Made by a program: the position numbers and the translations under genes | Shown: in pieces, positions 7,676 to 16,073 of the stretch | Layout: every line of letters begins with the position of its first letter | Numbering within the stretch: the stretch's first letter is position 1 | Notes under the pieces: model-generated | The model's input: only the letters and a program-made list of their open reading frames with translations | Told to the model about the DNA's origin: nothing | Database searches by the model: none | From: Ensifer sp. IC4062 | GTDB lineage: Bacteria; Pseudomonadota; Alphaproteobacteria; Rhizobiales; Rhizobiaceae | Direction: 5' to 3' | NCBI RefSeq assembly: GCF_020193575.1 | Contig: NZ_JADYVD010000057.1 | Coordinates: 1 to 47,220, forward strand | DNA length: 47,220 nucleotides

Positions 7676-8697
7676 CGTGTCTCCGTTACCTTCTTGAGGC
7701 TGGCCGGCGCATCCGGATTGAGACCGCGCGAGCGCGACCAGGCTTCGACGAACCCGTAGAACGGCAGGATCAGCGTCAGCGCGTCGGTGATCGGATGCCC
7801 CGTTTCGACAAAGGGCAGGCGTTTCGCCTTCTGAGCCCGCGCCGAAGTGACATGCACGACCGCGCCCTTGTTGCTCATGCCATCGGCGCTTTCGACCACC
7901 GAGATCTCGGCTGCGTCGCGGGCGGCAAGCGCCAGCACCGGGAATTTGGCACCGACCAACGCCACCGGACCATGCAGGACTTCCGCCGAGGAATAGGCCT
8001 CCGCATGCATGCCGGACGTTTCCTTGAACTTCAGCGCCGCTTCGCTGGCGATCGCCAGCGCGGGGCCGCGGCCGAGCACGTAAAGCGACTCGGCCTCGCC
8101 GAGATCGGCGGCGAAATCTTGCCAATCGAGCTTCACAGCCTTGGCGAATTGGTTCGGCAGATCGGCGACGGCACGCCTGAGCGCCGCATCTCCCGTCCAT
8201 TCGCCGAGTACCGCAAGGCCCGCGACGATCGAGTTAACATAGGACTTTGTCGCGGCGACGGCGAGTTCAGGACCGGCAAGAATATCGAGCGGATGGGTAC
8301 AAGCGTCGGCGATCGGCGAGGGCACCGTGTTCGTGAGCGCGATCGACACCGCACCGGCACGTGTCGCCGATTGTGCCATCGCTACGATGTCCGGGCTCTT
8401 GCCGGACTGGGAGATCGCGATTGCCGCCGCACCGCCGAGCTTCAGATTGGCGCCATAGATCGAGGAGAGCGACGGCCCTAGCGAAGCAACCGGGCGGCTG
8501 GCCGTGAGCTCGATCGCATATTTCAGGAACAGCGCCGCATGATCGGAGGAGCCGCGGGCGATCGTCACCAGGAACGCGGGGTCCTTGGCCTTGAGCGCCG
8601 CACCCGCCGCCTTCATGGCATCGGCCGAACCGTCCAGCAACCGCGCAGCGGCTTCCGGGATCTCGTCGATTTCTCGCCGCATGTTGGTTTGCATCAT
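7672..8697 (-). CDS. SIS-domain sugar isomerase, probable glucosamine-6-phosphate deaminase (NagB-II type)
   Basis: The 341-residue protein has two SIS (sugar isomerase) domains. The first shows TIARGSSDHAALFLKYAIE and ISQSGKSPDIVAMAQSA; the second shows VLGRGPALAIASEAALKFKE and the AEAYSSAEVLHGP motif typical of GlmS-like proteins. It lacks the N-terminal glutaminase domain of GlmS, so it probably works in the catabolic direction, releasing ammonia from GlcN-6-P (NagB-II), which fits its coupling to nagA. Two ATGs are adjacent (8697 and 8694); AAAAAAGGAATAG upstream is the ribosome site. A GntR gene starts the operon upstream, 27 bp away. AgaS-type activity on galactosamine-6-P is the main alternative. 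Confidence 0.88.
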   Translation of the reverse strand: MMQTNMRREIDEIPEAAARLLDGSADAMKAAGAALKAKDPAFLVTIARGSSDHAALFLKYAIELTASRPVASLGPSLSSIYGANLKLGGAAAIAISQSGKSPDIVAMAQSATRAGAVSIALTNTVPSPIADACTHPLDILAGPELAVAATKSYVNSIVAGLAVLGEWTGDAALRRAVADLPNQFAKAVKLDWQDFAADLGEAESLYVLGRGPALAIASEAALKFKETSGMHAEAYSSAEVLHGPVALVGAKFPVLALAARDAAEISVVESADGMSNKGAVVHVTSARAQKAKRLPFVETGHPITDALTLILPFYGFVEAWSRSRGLNPDAPASLKKVTETR

Positions 8698-8724
8698 CTA
8701 TTCCTTTTTTCTGGCGGGCGCGGA

Positions 8725-9489
8725 TCAGGACTCCGAAAGCGTCAGTTCCGCGACAAAGTCATAGGCATCGCCCCGATAGAGCGAGCGGGTGAATTCAACA
8801 ACGCGCCCCGACGCAAGATAGGAGACGCGCTCGATGGAAAGGCCGGCGGCGCCGACCGCCACGCCCAGCATCGACGCGTCAGGATCCCTGATATTGCAGG
8901 CCGAAATGCGCTGCACCGCCCGGACCGGCCGGGAACGGGTCTTGTCGAGGGCGGCATAGAGGGATGAGGTCACCGCCAGCGGATCCGGCAAGAACTCGGT
9001 CGAGATGCTGGCGCGCTCGATCGCCAGCGGCATGCCGTCGGCGATGCGCAGGCGGCCGAGACGCGCGACCAGGGCATCGGCCGGCAGGCCAAGCGTCATC
9101 ATCTCGTCGGGCGACGGGTGGAACAGTCCCCGCTCCAGCCACTCCGCCCGCGCATTCAGGCCTCGCCGGGCCATGTCCTCGGTAAAGGACGTCAGCCTCG
9201 ACAGCGATTGCTCGACGCGCGAGACGGGCCTGACGACGAAGGTTCCTGAGCCATGGCGGCGCACGAGCAGCCCATCCCGCACAAGGTCATCGACCGCTTT
9301 GCGCACTGTCACCCGGCTGATATTGGCATAGTCCGCGAGATCCCTCTCCGGCGGCAGCGCATCTCCATGGTTGAGCTTGCCCGAGAGGATCGCTTCCTCC
9401 AGCGACTGCCGGAGCTTCAGATAGAGCGGACCGGCCCCGCCCGACTGCAGGCCTTCGAGCGGCAGGATGGCGGCAAGTTGCTGACTCAT
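8725..9489 (-). CDS. GntR/HutC-family transcriptional regulator
   Basis: The 254-residue regulator has an N-terminal winged helix (PLYLKLRQSLEEAILSGKL, then PERDLADYANISRVTVRKAVDDL and a wing RRHGSGTFV, residues about 18-85) and a C-terminal UTRA ligand domain containing RVSYLASGRVVEFTRSLYRGD. In NagR/DasR relatives, UTRA binds phosphorylated amino sugars such as GlcNAc-6-P or GlcN-6-P. The start at 9489 overlaps the stop of the BadF-type kinase (ATGA). It is therefore transcribed with the catabolic genes and probably controls its own operon and the divergent murQ operon through the twin boxes at 10391-10409 and 10522-10540. Confidence 0.9.
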   Translation of the reverse strand: MSQQLAAILPLEGLQSGGAGPLYLKLRQSLEEAILSGKLNHGDALPPERDLADYANISRVTVRKAVDDLVRDGLLVRRHGSGTFVVRPVSRVEQSLSRLTSFTEDMARRGLNARAEWLERGLFHPSPDEMMTLGLPADALVARLGRLRIADGMPLAIERASISTEFLPDPLAVTSSLYAALDKTRSRPVRAVQRISACNIRDPDASMLGVAVGAAGLSIERVSYLASGRVVEFTRSLYRGDAYDFVAELTLSES

Positions 9490-10370
9490 GCACCAACCTC
9501 CCGCCTGGAGCCAAAGCGTTGGGCAGCGAGCGACACCGCTCCGGCCAAGGCGTCCGCCTCCGCTTCGACAAAATGCTTCTGGTGGCGCTCGGCGAGCCAC
9601 GGCCGATAAAAGGGTGCCAGGCCGCCGAGCAGGCAGAGCCGCTCGCTTCCTCTCGAAACGACCACGTCTAGCGCCTCGTCGACCGTGGTCGCGGCAACCT
9701 TCAACAGGCGCATCGCCACGGCATCGCCGCGTCCGGCGTGTTCGAAGACGCGCGGGGCGTAGCGTCCGAATTCGCCGGGCTTAGCCAGCCGTGCGAAGTC
9801 GACGACATCCCTCGGATCATTGTTGAATTCTGCCATGACGGAATCGGTTACCGGCGATCCCTCATGGATACCATCAAAGGCGAGCAGGCTTTCCTGCAGC
9901 AGCGCATGGCCGATGCGCGCACCGCTGCCGTGGTCGCCGATCGTAAAGCCCCAGCCGCCAATATAGCTGACGATCTCGCCGCGGCGCGCGATATAAATCG
10001 TGCCCGTACCAAGAATTGCGACCGCGCCGTCCTTTTCGCCGAGTGCGCCCTGGAGCGCGATCAGTCCATCGGACTCGATGTCTGCCGCCGCAAAGGGGAG
10101 GCGCCGTTTCACGTAATGCACGGCATCGCCGACATTATGGCCCGCGACGCCTAGGATGGCGCTGGCCGCGGTGATCCCTGCCGGATCGAGGCCGGCATCT
10201 TCAAAGGCAGCGCGCGAGGCTTCCGCTATATTCGCGAGTGCCGTCTCCGGGTCGGTAAGGATGTTTGCGGCACCAGCCTTTCCGCGGCCGAGAATCCGAC
10301 CGTCCGGCGCGGCCACGGCCGCCCGGCAACTCGTTCCGCCGCCATCGATTCCGATCAAATAAGACGTCAT
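9486..10370 (-). CDS. BadF/BadG/BcrA/BcrD-type ATPase, probable N-acetylglucosamine kinase
   Basis: The 294-residue protein is an ASKHA-fold kinase. It has an N-terminal phosphate-1 motif YLIGIDGGGTSCRAAVA, a DIESDGLIALQGA segment with the catalytic Asp, the phosphate-2 motif AILGTGTIYIARRGE, GGWGFTIGDHGSGARIG and a C-terminal adenosine motif LCLLGGLAPFYRPWL. The family includes mammalian GlcNAc kinase, bacterial glucosamine/GlcNAc kinases and the MurNAc/GlcN-specific kinases. The start at 10370 follows GGAGGTACCC; an ORF extension upstream crosses the promoter and is rejected. It is first in the reverse operon and faces murQ. With murQ, it could phosphorylate MurNAc or GlcNAc arriving through the ABC importer. 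Confidence 0.88.
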   Translation of the reverse strand: MTSYLIGIDGGGTSCRAAVAAPDGRILGRGKAGAANILTDPETALANIAEASRAAFEDAGLDPAGITAASAILGVAGHNVGDAVHYVKRRLPFAAADIESDGLIALQGALGEKDGAVAILGTGTIYIARRGEIVSYIGGWGFTIGDHGSGARIGHALLQESLLAFDGIHEGSPVTDSVMAEFNNDPRDVVDFARLAKPGEFGRYAPRVFEHAGRGDAVAMRLLKVAATTVDEALDVVVSRGSERLCLLGGLAPFYRPWLAERHQKHFVEAEADALAGAVSLAAQRFGSRREVGA

Positions 10371-10390
10371 GGGTACCTCCGTCAGATAAG

Positions 10391-10409
10391 ATACCAAAAA
10401 AAGACCAAT
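10391..10409 (-). promoter_or_regulatory. Putative GntR operator, copy 1
   Basis: Read on the minus strand this is ATTGGTCTTTTTTTGGTAT. It matches the box at 10522-10540 in 17 of 19 positions but lies in the opposite orientation, so each copy points toward its own operon. Each box contains two TTGG repeats about one helical turn apart. It lies 21 bp upstream of the BadF-kinase start. The assignment to the local GntR regulator is inference from position. Confidence 0.55.
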
Positions 10410-10521
10410 AACCAAGCGAGATTTCTCAGGGCATCTAACATTTGAAATAAATCCTTGTTTTTCCGCGATTATTTTCAACATTTGCCGCCAGGAGGCACAA
10501 AAATTAAAATTCTCCTAGACA

Positions 10522-10540
10522 ATTGGTATTTTTTTGGCAT
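10522..10540 (+). promoter_or_regulatory. Putative GntR operator, copy 2
   Basis: The box reads ATTGGTATTTTTTTGGCAT and is the inverted partner of copy 1. It ends 26 bp before the murQ start codon at 10567 and therefore probably overlaps the promoter or early leader of the murQ-importer operon. The whole 196-bp divergent region is notably AT-rich compared with the flanking genes. Confidence 0.55.
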
Positions 10541-10566
10541 TAATTCACGGGAGAGGAGCGCAGCCA

Positions 10567-11463
10567 ATGCCGTCAGCGAAGACCGAAGAGCGCCACGACA
10601 AAGCCAAGGGCCTGGATGTGATGCATCCGGCGCTCGCGCTTCGCCTGCTCGCCTCCGGCCAGCAGGCGGCGGCAAAATCGGTCGACGCGGCGATCGAGCA
10701 GATCTCGGCGGCGGCCGCACTTGCGGCACAAGTCCTCTCGGCGGGCGGGCAGCTCGCCTATGCGGGTGCGGGAAGCTCGGGTCTGATGGCGATGGCAGAC
10801 GCACTCGAACTGCCGGGCACCTATGGCATTCCACAGGAGCAGATCGTCATTCTTCTTGCCGGCGGCGCGGCAAGCCTTACCGATCTCGCAGGTGGCTACG
10901 AAGACGACATGGATCTTGCGCGCGCAGATGTGCGCAATGCCGGAATCGCGGCCGGCGACTGCCTTATCTCTGTTTCGGCCAGCGGCTCGACACCCTATGC
11001 GCTCGCAGCCGCCGACGAAGCGAAGAAGCGCGGCGCAAAAGTCATCGCCATTGCCAATAATGCCGGCGCGCCCCTGTTCAAGGGCGCCGATGTCTCAATT
11101 CTGCTGCAAACGCCGCCGGAAGTCGTATCCGGATCGACCCGCATGGGCGCGGGCACGGCGCAGAAGATCGCCTTCAACATGTTTTCGACATTGGTCGGCA
11201 TTCATCTCGGCCATGTGCTCGACGGGCACATGGTCAATCTGCGTGCCGATAACATCAAGCTGCAAGGACGCGCGATGCGCATCGTCTGCGACATCACCGG
11301 CGTCAGTGCTGCCGAGGCCGGTCGGCTGATCAAAGCTGCCTCAGGCTCGGTCAAGGTAGCGATCCTGCTCGCGTCCGGGGCCGAGGATGTTGCTGCCGCC
11401 GAAAGCGCGCTCAAGAACGCCAATCAAAATTTACGCCGGGCGATCGAAACCGTCTCGCGCTGA
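10567..11463 (+). CDS. murQ: N-acetylmuramic acid 6-phosphate etherase
   Basis: The 298-residue SIS-domain enzyme cleaves the lactyl ether of MurNAc-6-P to yield GlcNAc-6-P and D-lactate. It has the MurQ features YAGAGSSGLMAMADALELPGT... (split here: AGAGSSG at about residue 63), ISVSASGSTPYALAA, and the diagnostic STRMGAGTAQKIAFNM with the catalytic region. The C-terminal ubiquitin-associated-like helix bundle is present (DITGVSAAEAGRLIKAASG). The ATG at 10567 follows GGGAGAGGAGCG; the longer frame lacks a ribosome site. It heads the forward operon with the sugar importer and produces the NagA substrate, which links peptidoglycan recycling or scavenging to the reverse operon. Confidence 0.93.
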   Translation: MPSAKTEERHDKAKGLDVMHPALALRLLASGQQAAAKSVDAAIEQISAAAALAAQVLSAGGQLAYAGAGSSGLMAMADALELPGTYGIPQEQIVILLAGGAASLTDLAGGYEDDMDLARADVRNAGIAAGDCLISVSASGSTPYALAAADEAKKRGAKVIAIANNAGAPLFKGADVSILLQTPPEVVSGSTRMGAGTAQKIAFNMFSTLVGIHLGHVLDGHMVNLRADNIKLQGRAMRIVCDITGVSAAEAGRLIKAASGSVKVAILLASGAEDVAAAESALKNANQNLRRAIETVSR

Positions 11464-11517
11464 TAAAACTGGGATCCAAACCGCGCCTTGGCGGCGCCTA
11501 TAAAAGGGAGAACATGC

Positions 11518-12777
11518 ATGACCCGCACAACAATGAAAGGCTTGCTACTCGCGTCGAGCATTCTCGGCTCGGCCGGGCTTGTCCAGGCCCAGGATGTGAC
11601 GCTGACGATCGAGAGCTGGCGCAACGATGACTTGGCGATCTGGCAGGAAAAGCTGATCCCCGCCTTCGAGGCGAAGAACCCGGGCATCAAGGTCGTCTTC
11701 TCGCCGTCCGCCCCCACCGAATACAACGCCGCCCTCAATGCCAAGCTCGATGCCGGATCCGCAGGCGATCTCATCACTTGCCGCCCCTTCGACGCTTCGC
11801 TCGAACTCTATAACAAGAAGCACCTCGCGGATCTCACCGGCTTGGCGGGCATGGAAAACTTCTCCGACGTTGCGAAGTCCGCCTGGACGACCGACGACGG
11901 CAAGGCGACTTTCTGTGTGCCGATGGCTTCGGTCATCCACGGATTCATCTACAACAAGGACGCCTTCGACCAACTCGGCCTTGCGGTTCCGACGACCGAG
12001 GAAGAGTTCTTCGCCGTTCTTGAGAAGATCAAGGCCGACGGCAACTACATCCCGATGGCGATGGGCACCAAGGACCTCTGGGAAGCCGCGACCATGGGCT
12101 ACCAGAACATCGGCCCGACGTACTGGAAGGGCGAGGAAGGCCGCTTGGCCTTAATCAAGGGCGAACAGAAGCTCACTGACGACGCTTGGGTTGAGCCCTA
12201 CCGCGTGCTCGCCAAGTGGAAGGACTACCTGGGCGACGGCTTCGAGGCCCAGACCTATCCGGACAGCCAGAACCTCTTCACGCTCGGCCGCGCCGCGATC
12301 TATCCGGCCGGCTCGTGGGAAATCTCCGGCTTCAATACCCAGGCTCAGTTCAAAATGGGCGCGTTCCCGCCGCCGGTGAAGAAGGCCGGCGACGCCTGCT
12401 ACATCTCCGACCACAATGACATCGGCATCGGCCTCAATGCGAAGAGCCCGAATGCCGAGGCGGCCAAGACCTTCCTGACCTGGGTCGCTTCGCCCGAATT
12501 CGCAGAAATCTACGCAAACGCGCTACCGGGCTTCTTCAGCTTGAACTCGACGGCGGTGAAGATGGCCGACCCGCTTGCCCAGGAATTCGTCTCCTGGCGC
12601 GAAAAGTGCAAACCGACGATCCGCTCGACCTACCAGATCCTCTCGCGCGGCACGCCGAACCTCGAGAATGAAACCTGGGTCGCATCGGCCAACGTTATCA
12701 ACGGCACGCAGACCCCGGAAGATGCTGCCAAGAAGCTTCAGGAAGGCCTCGACAGCTGGTTCAAGCCGGCCAAGTAA
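11518..12777 (+). CDS. ABC sugar transporter, extracellular solute-binding protein (family 1)
   Basis: The 419-residue periplasmic protein starts at 11518, eight bases after AAAAGGGAG; a second ATG (11533) begins the hydrophobic part MKGLLLASSILGSAGLVQA, cleaved after QA. Mature features are those of the CUT1 binding proteins: ESWRNDDLAIWQEKLIPAFE near residue 30, FSPSAPTEYNAALNAKL, and GRAAIYPAGSWEISGFN with the sugar-stacking Trp. It resembles binding proteins for GlcNAc, chitobiose or other oligosaccharides. It is followed by a stable hairpin and a 416-nt spacer before the permease genes, a common way to make binding protein in excess. Ligand identity rests on the surrounding amino-sugar genes. 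Confidence 0.9.
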   Translation: MTRTTMKGLLLASSILGSAGLVQAQDVTLTIESWRNDDLAIWQEKLIPAFEAKNPGIKVVFSPSAPTEYNAALNAKLDAGSAGDLITCRPFDASLELYNKKHLADLTGLAGMENFSDVAKSAWTTDDGKATFCVPMASVIHGFIYNKDAFDQLGLAVPTTEEEFFAVLEKIKADGNYIPMAMGTKDLWEAATMGYQNIGPTYWKGEEGRLALIKGEQKLTDDAWVEPYRVLAKWKDYLGDGFEAQTYPDSQNLFTLGRAAIYPAGSWEISGFNTQAQFKMGAFPPPVKKAGDACYISDHNDIGIGLNAKSPNAEAAKTFLTWVASPEFAEIYANALPGFFSLNSTAVKMADPLAQEFVSWREKCKPTIRSTYQILSRGTPNLENETWVASANVINGTQTPEDAAKKLQEGLDSWFKPAK

Positions 12778-12783
12778 TCTTGA

Positions 12784-12820
12784 AATGGGCGCTGATCCCC
12801 GCGCGGGTCACGCGCCCATT
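12784..12820 (+). terminator. Post-binding-protein stem-loop (mRNA-stabilising or attenuating)
   Basis: A perfect 9-bp stem AATGGGCGC (12784-12792) / GCGCCCATT (12812-12820) is topped by a further paired TGATCC/GGGTCA segment with one GT pair. No T tract follows, so partial read-through and protection of the upstream mRNA are more likely than full termination. It begins 7 bases after the stop codon. Confidence 0.65.
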
Positions 12821-13193
12821 CCTCGCACGAAACTACCGTCGTGCGCTGTGAACGACGCCGCATTTGTGTTTGGATGTCCGGTGCGAAGCCGGACGTGAGG
12901 GGACCTCGGAGCTCGGCTTAGCCGGTATTTTTCCATGGTCGTGGCGGTGCCTTCGCCTGCATCGCACCTCATGCCCGGTCCGCTGGGCACGCGACGCTCC
13001 ATTGGAGAAGCGCAAGGGCGAACCGATCAATGACCGGGAAATCCCGCGTTCGGAGCAACATCGCCGAACGTGAAGGGGACCTGAACCAAGGGACTGGGAC
13101 GTCTCGGCGTGTCATGCGGGCGCGCTGCATTTCGGATGAAACCGGAGCTGTGCCAATAACGGCCAGCCAATTTTTAGAGCGGGCCAGAAGCCG
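12821..13193 (+). other. Structured non-coding spacer inside the ABC operon
   Basis: No convincing gene is present. Several short hairpins follow one another: GCACGA/TCGTGC near 12826, GTCCGG/CCGGAC near 12877, TGCCC/GGGCA near 12971 and GTTCGG/CCGAAC near 13050. Short ORFs here have no ribosome sites and unlikely compositions. The region could be an untranslated leader, a small RNA or decayed coding sequence. It does not contain the rhizobial palindromes seen elsewhere in the window. Confidence 0.4.
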
Positions 13194-14144
13194 ATGAACG
13201 CAAGCGACACCAAAATGACGGACATCAGCGAGATCAAGCGTCCCCGGCGCTGGCACATCCTCGTATTCCTGCTGCCGGCCCTGATCGTCTATACCGCGGT
13301 GATGATCCTGCCGCTGATCGAGACGCTCAGGCAGTCCTTCTTCAACACGGTCGAGGGCCATTACACCTTCGTCGGCTTAAGCAATTTCAAGGTGCTCTTC
13401 GGCGACCCGCGTTGGGCGGCAGATTTCTGGAATGCGCTCAAGAACAACTTCATCTTCTTCCTGATCCACATGGTGGTGCAGAACCCGATCGGTATTGCGC
13501 TGGCCGCCATGCTTTCGATCCCGAAGCTGCGCTTCAGCGCCTTTTATCGCACCGCCATCTTCCTGCCGACGCTCCTATCCTTCGTCATCGTCGGCTTCAT
13601 CTGGAAGCTGATCCTGTCGCCGATCTGGGGCGTCGCACCATTCCTGCTCGATACCGTCGGCCTGAAATGGCTGTTCGCGCCTTGGCTCGGCAAGCCGGAC
13701 ACCGCGCTGATCGCGGTCTCGCTGATCTCCGTCTGGCAATATATCGGCATCCCGATGATGCTGATCTACGCCGCGCTACTCAACATTCCCGACGAGGTGA
13801 TCGAGGCGGCGGAACTCGACGGCGTCACCGGCTGGAGTCAATTCTGGAAGATCAAGCTGCCCTTGATCCTGCCTGCGATCGGCATCGTCTCGATCCTCAC
13901 CTTCGTCGGCAATTTTAACGCATTCGACCTGATCTACACCGTTCAGGGCGCGCTCGCCGGCCCCGACAAGTCAACCGACATTCTCGGCACCCTGCTCTAC
14001 CGCACCTTCTTCGGTTTCCAGCTCCAGCTCGGCGACCGTTCGATGGGCGCGACCATTGCGGCGATCATGTTCCTGATCATTCTCGCCGGCGTCTCGCTCT
14101 ACCTCTTCGTCATTCAGCGCCGCATGCGCCGCTACCAGTTCTAA
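13194..14144 (+). CDS. ABC sugar transporter permease (MalF/UgpA type)
   Basis: The 316-residue inner-membrane protein has six predicted membrane helices. These include HILVFLLPALIVYTAVMILP (about residues 20-40), FIFFLIHMVVQNPIGIALAA, AIFLPTLLSFVIVGFIWKLI and a last helix ending LYLFVIQRRMRRYQF. The cytoplasmic EAA loop EAAELDGVTGWSQFWKIKLP (about residues 203-222) docks the ATPase. The first ATG at 13194 is used; an alternative at 13215 would remove seven polar residues. It is followed 13 bp later by the second permease. The gene is separated from its binding protein by an unusually long structured gap. Confidence 0.92.
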   Translation: MNASDTKMTDISEIKRPRRWHILVFLLPALIVYTAVMILPLIETLRQSFFNTVEGHYTFVGLSNFKVLFGDPRWAADFWNALKNNFIFFLIHMVVQNPIGIALAAMLSIPKLRFSAFYRTAIFLPTLLSFVIVGFIWKLILSPIWGVAPFLLDTVGLKWLFAPWLGKPDTALIAVSLISVWQYIGIPMMLIYAALLNIPDEVIEAAELDGVTGWSQFWKIKLPLILPAIGIVSILTFVGNFNAFDLIYTVQGALAGPDKSTDILGTLLYRTFFGFQLQLGDRSMGATIAAIMFLIILAGVSLYLFVIQRRMRRYQF

Positions 14145-14157
14145 GGGAGGATCCGAA

Positions 14158-14997
14158 ATGTCGAAAGCACGCGCCTCCCTTGGCCGGACCGCCGGGGTCC
14201 ATATCGCGCTGATCGCCTACACGCTCATCGCGTTGTTTCCGGTGTTCCTGACGATTGCCAACTCGTTCAAGAGCCGCAACGCGATCTTCCGCGAGCCCTT
14301 GGCGCTCCCGACACCCGAAACCTTCAGCCTCATCGGTTATCAGACGGTGCTGAAGCAGGGCGATTTCCTCGGATATTTCCAGAACAGCACGATCGTCACG
14401 GTCGTTTCGATCGCGCTCGTGCTGCTCTTCGGCGCCATGGCCGCCTTCGCACTCTCCGAATACCGCTTCCGCGGCAACGCCTTGATGGGTCTCTACCTGG
14501 CGCTCGGCATCATGATCCCGATCCGCCTCGGCACCGTCGCCATCCTGCAGGGCATGGTCGCGACCGGCCTCGTCAACACATTGACGGCGCTGATCCTCGT
14601 CTACACGGCACAGGGCCTGCCGCTCGCGGTCTTTATTCTTTCCGAATTCATGCGCACCGTGTCGGATGACCTGAAGAATGCCGGACGCATCGACGGGCTT
14701 TCGGAATACGCGATCTTCTTCCGGCTGGTGCTGCCGTTGGTGCGCCCTGCGATGGCGACGGTCGCCGTCTTTACCATGATCCCGATCTGGAACGATCTCT
14801 GGTTCCCGCTGATCCTGGCGCCGGCGGAAACGACCAAGACAGTGACGCTCGGCTCTCAGATCTTCATCGGGCAGTTCGTCACCAACTGGAACGCGGTACT
14901 TTCCGCACTGTCGCTCGCGATCTTCCCGGTTCTCGTCCTCTACGTCATCTTCTCGCGGCAACTGATCCGCGGCATCACGGCAGGAGCAGTCAAGTGA
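14158..14997 (+). CDS. ABC sugar transporter permease (MalG/UgpE type)
   Basis: The 279-residue partner permease starts after GGGAGGATCCGAA, a strong ribosome site. It shows the six-helix CUT1 pattern, a first helix LIAYTLIALFPVFLTIANSF and an EAA-type loop KNAGRIDGLSEYAIFFRLVL around residues 178-197, where the Glu of EAA is replaced as is common in this half. The final helix leads to FSRQLIRGITAGAVK. The TGA overlaps the GTG start of the oxidoreductase gene (GTGA), so translation is coupled. Together with the 13194 permease it forms the channel for the amino-sugar importer. Confidence 0.92.
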   Translation: MSKARASLGRTAGVHIALIAYTLIALFPVFLTIANSFKSRNAIFREPLALPTPETFSLIGYQTVLKQGDFLGYFQNSTIVTVVSIALVLLFGAMAAFALSEYRFRGNALMGLYLALGIMIPIRLGTVAILQGMVATGLVNTLTALILVYTAQGLPLAVFILSEFMRTVSDDLKNAGRIDGLSEYAIFFRLVLPLVRPAMATVAVFTMIPIWNDLWFPLILAPAETTKTVTLGSQIFIGQFVTNWNAVLSALSLAIFPVLVLYVIFSRQLIRGITAGAVK

Positions 14998-16058
14998 CTT
15001 CAACCGTCAACCCAATTCGCGTGCTTTGCGCAGGCCTCGGCAATATGGGGCGTAGCCACGCGCTCGCCTACCAAGAAAATCCCGGATTCGAGATCGCTGG
15101 TCTCGTCAATCGGTCGAAGGTCCCGCTACCCGATGCCCTTTCCGGTTATGAGGTCCTGTCTTCGTTTCCGGAGGCTCTCGCCGAACTCGAGCCGGAACTC
15201 TGCTCCATTAACACCTATTCCGACACCCATGCAGACTATGCCGTCATGGCCATGGAAGCCGGCTGCCATGTCTTCGTCGAGAAGCCGCTGGCGACCACGG
15301 TCGCCGATGCCGAGCGGGTCGTCGCCTGCGCCCGCGCCAACGGCCGCAAGCTGGTGATCGGCTATATTCTGCGCCATCACCCCTCCTGGATGCGGCTGAT
15401 CACGGAGGCGCGGAAACTGGGCGGTCCGTACGTGTTCCGCATGAACCTGAACCAGCAGTCGAGCGGTCCGACCTGGGCCACGCACAAGTCGCTGATGCAG
15501 ACGACGGCGCCTATCGTCGACTGCGGCGTGCATTATGTCGACGTCATGTGCCAGATCACAGACGCCAAGCCGGTCGAGGTCCGTGGCATGGGCCTGAGGC
15601 TCTCGAACGAGATCGCTGCCGACATGTACAACTACGGCCATCTGCAGGTGATCTTCGATGACGGTTCCGTCGGTTGGTATGAGGCCGGCTGGGGACCGAT
15701 GATCTCGGAGACCGCCTTCTTCGTGAAGGACGTTATCTCGCCGAATGGCTCGGTTTCGATCGTCATGGATCAGAACGCCAAATCCGATGACATCGACGTG
15801 CACACCAAGACCTCCGTTATTCGCGTGCACAGTGCCGCGACCGGCCCGGACGGCCGCTTCCTCAAGTCCGACGAGGACCTGACCATGGAAGGAGAGCCGG
15901 GCCACCAGGAACTCTGCGACCGCGAGCAGGCATTCGTGCTCAAGGCCATTCGCGAAAACATCAATCTCGACCGCCACATGGACGATGCCGTGCAGTCGCT
16001 CAAGATCTGCCTGGCAGCGGACGAAAGCGTGCGCACCGGCATGCCGGTCAAGCTTTAA
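14994..16058 (+). CDS. Gfo/Idh/MocA-family oxidoreductase
   Basis: The 354-residue protein starts with GTG at 14994, overlapping the permease stop. The N-terminal Rossmann motif is VLCAGLGNMGRSHALAY (residues 9-25), followed by the family signature EKPLATTVADAE near residue 95, where the Lys contacts the cofactor nicotinamide. The C-terminal alpha/beta domain binds substrate; DCGVHYVDVMCQI near residue 178 carries the conserved Asp and His expected in the active site. Members oxidise or epimerise sugars with NAD(P). Set between permease and ATPase genes, it probably modifies the imported sugar before phosphorylation or handles an unusual side sugar. The exact reaction is unknown. Confidence 0.88.
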   Translation: MTSTVNPIRVLCAGLGNMGRSHALAYQENPGFEIAGLVNRSKVPLPDALSGYEVLSSFPEALAELEPELCSINTYSDTHADYAVMAMEAGCHVFVEKPLATTVADAERVVACARANGRKLVIGYILRHHPSWMRLITEARKLGGPYVFRMNLNQQSSGPTWATHKSLMQTTAPIVDCGVHYVDVMCQITDAKPVEVRGMGLRLSNEIAADMYNYGHLQVIFDDGSVGWYEAGWGPMISETAFFVKDVISPNGSVSIVMDQNAKSDDIDVHTKTSVIRVHSAATGPDGRFLKSDEDLTMEGEPGHQELCDREQAFVLKAIRENINLDRHMDDAVQSLKICLAADESVRTGMPVKL

Positions 16059-16073
16059 TCAAGAGGGCAACAC

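Noticed and set aside
12864..13073. 69-residue frame within the ABC-operon gap
   Set aside because: No ribosome site, unlikely composition, and it spans several hairpins.
12821..13193. Group II intron or retron remnant in the gap
   Set aside because: A GTGCG motif caught the eye but no domain V hairpin, reverse transcriptase or exon-binding layout could be found.
14110..15003. 297-residue open frame opposite the second permease
   Set aside because: Highly charged Arg/Glu/Asp-rich shadow of a membrane protein gene.
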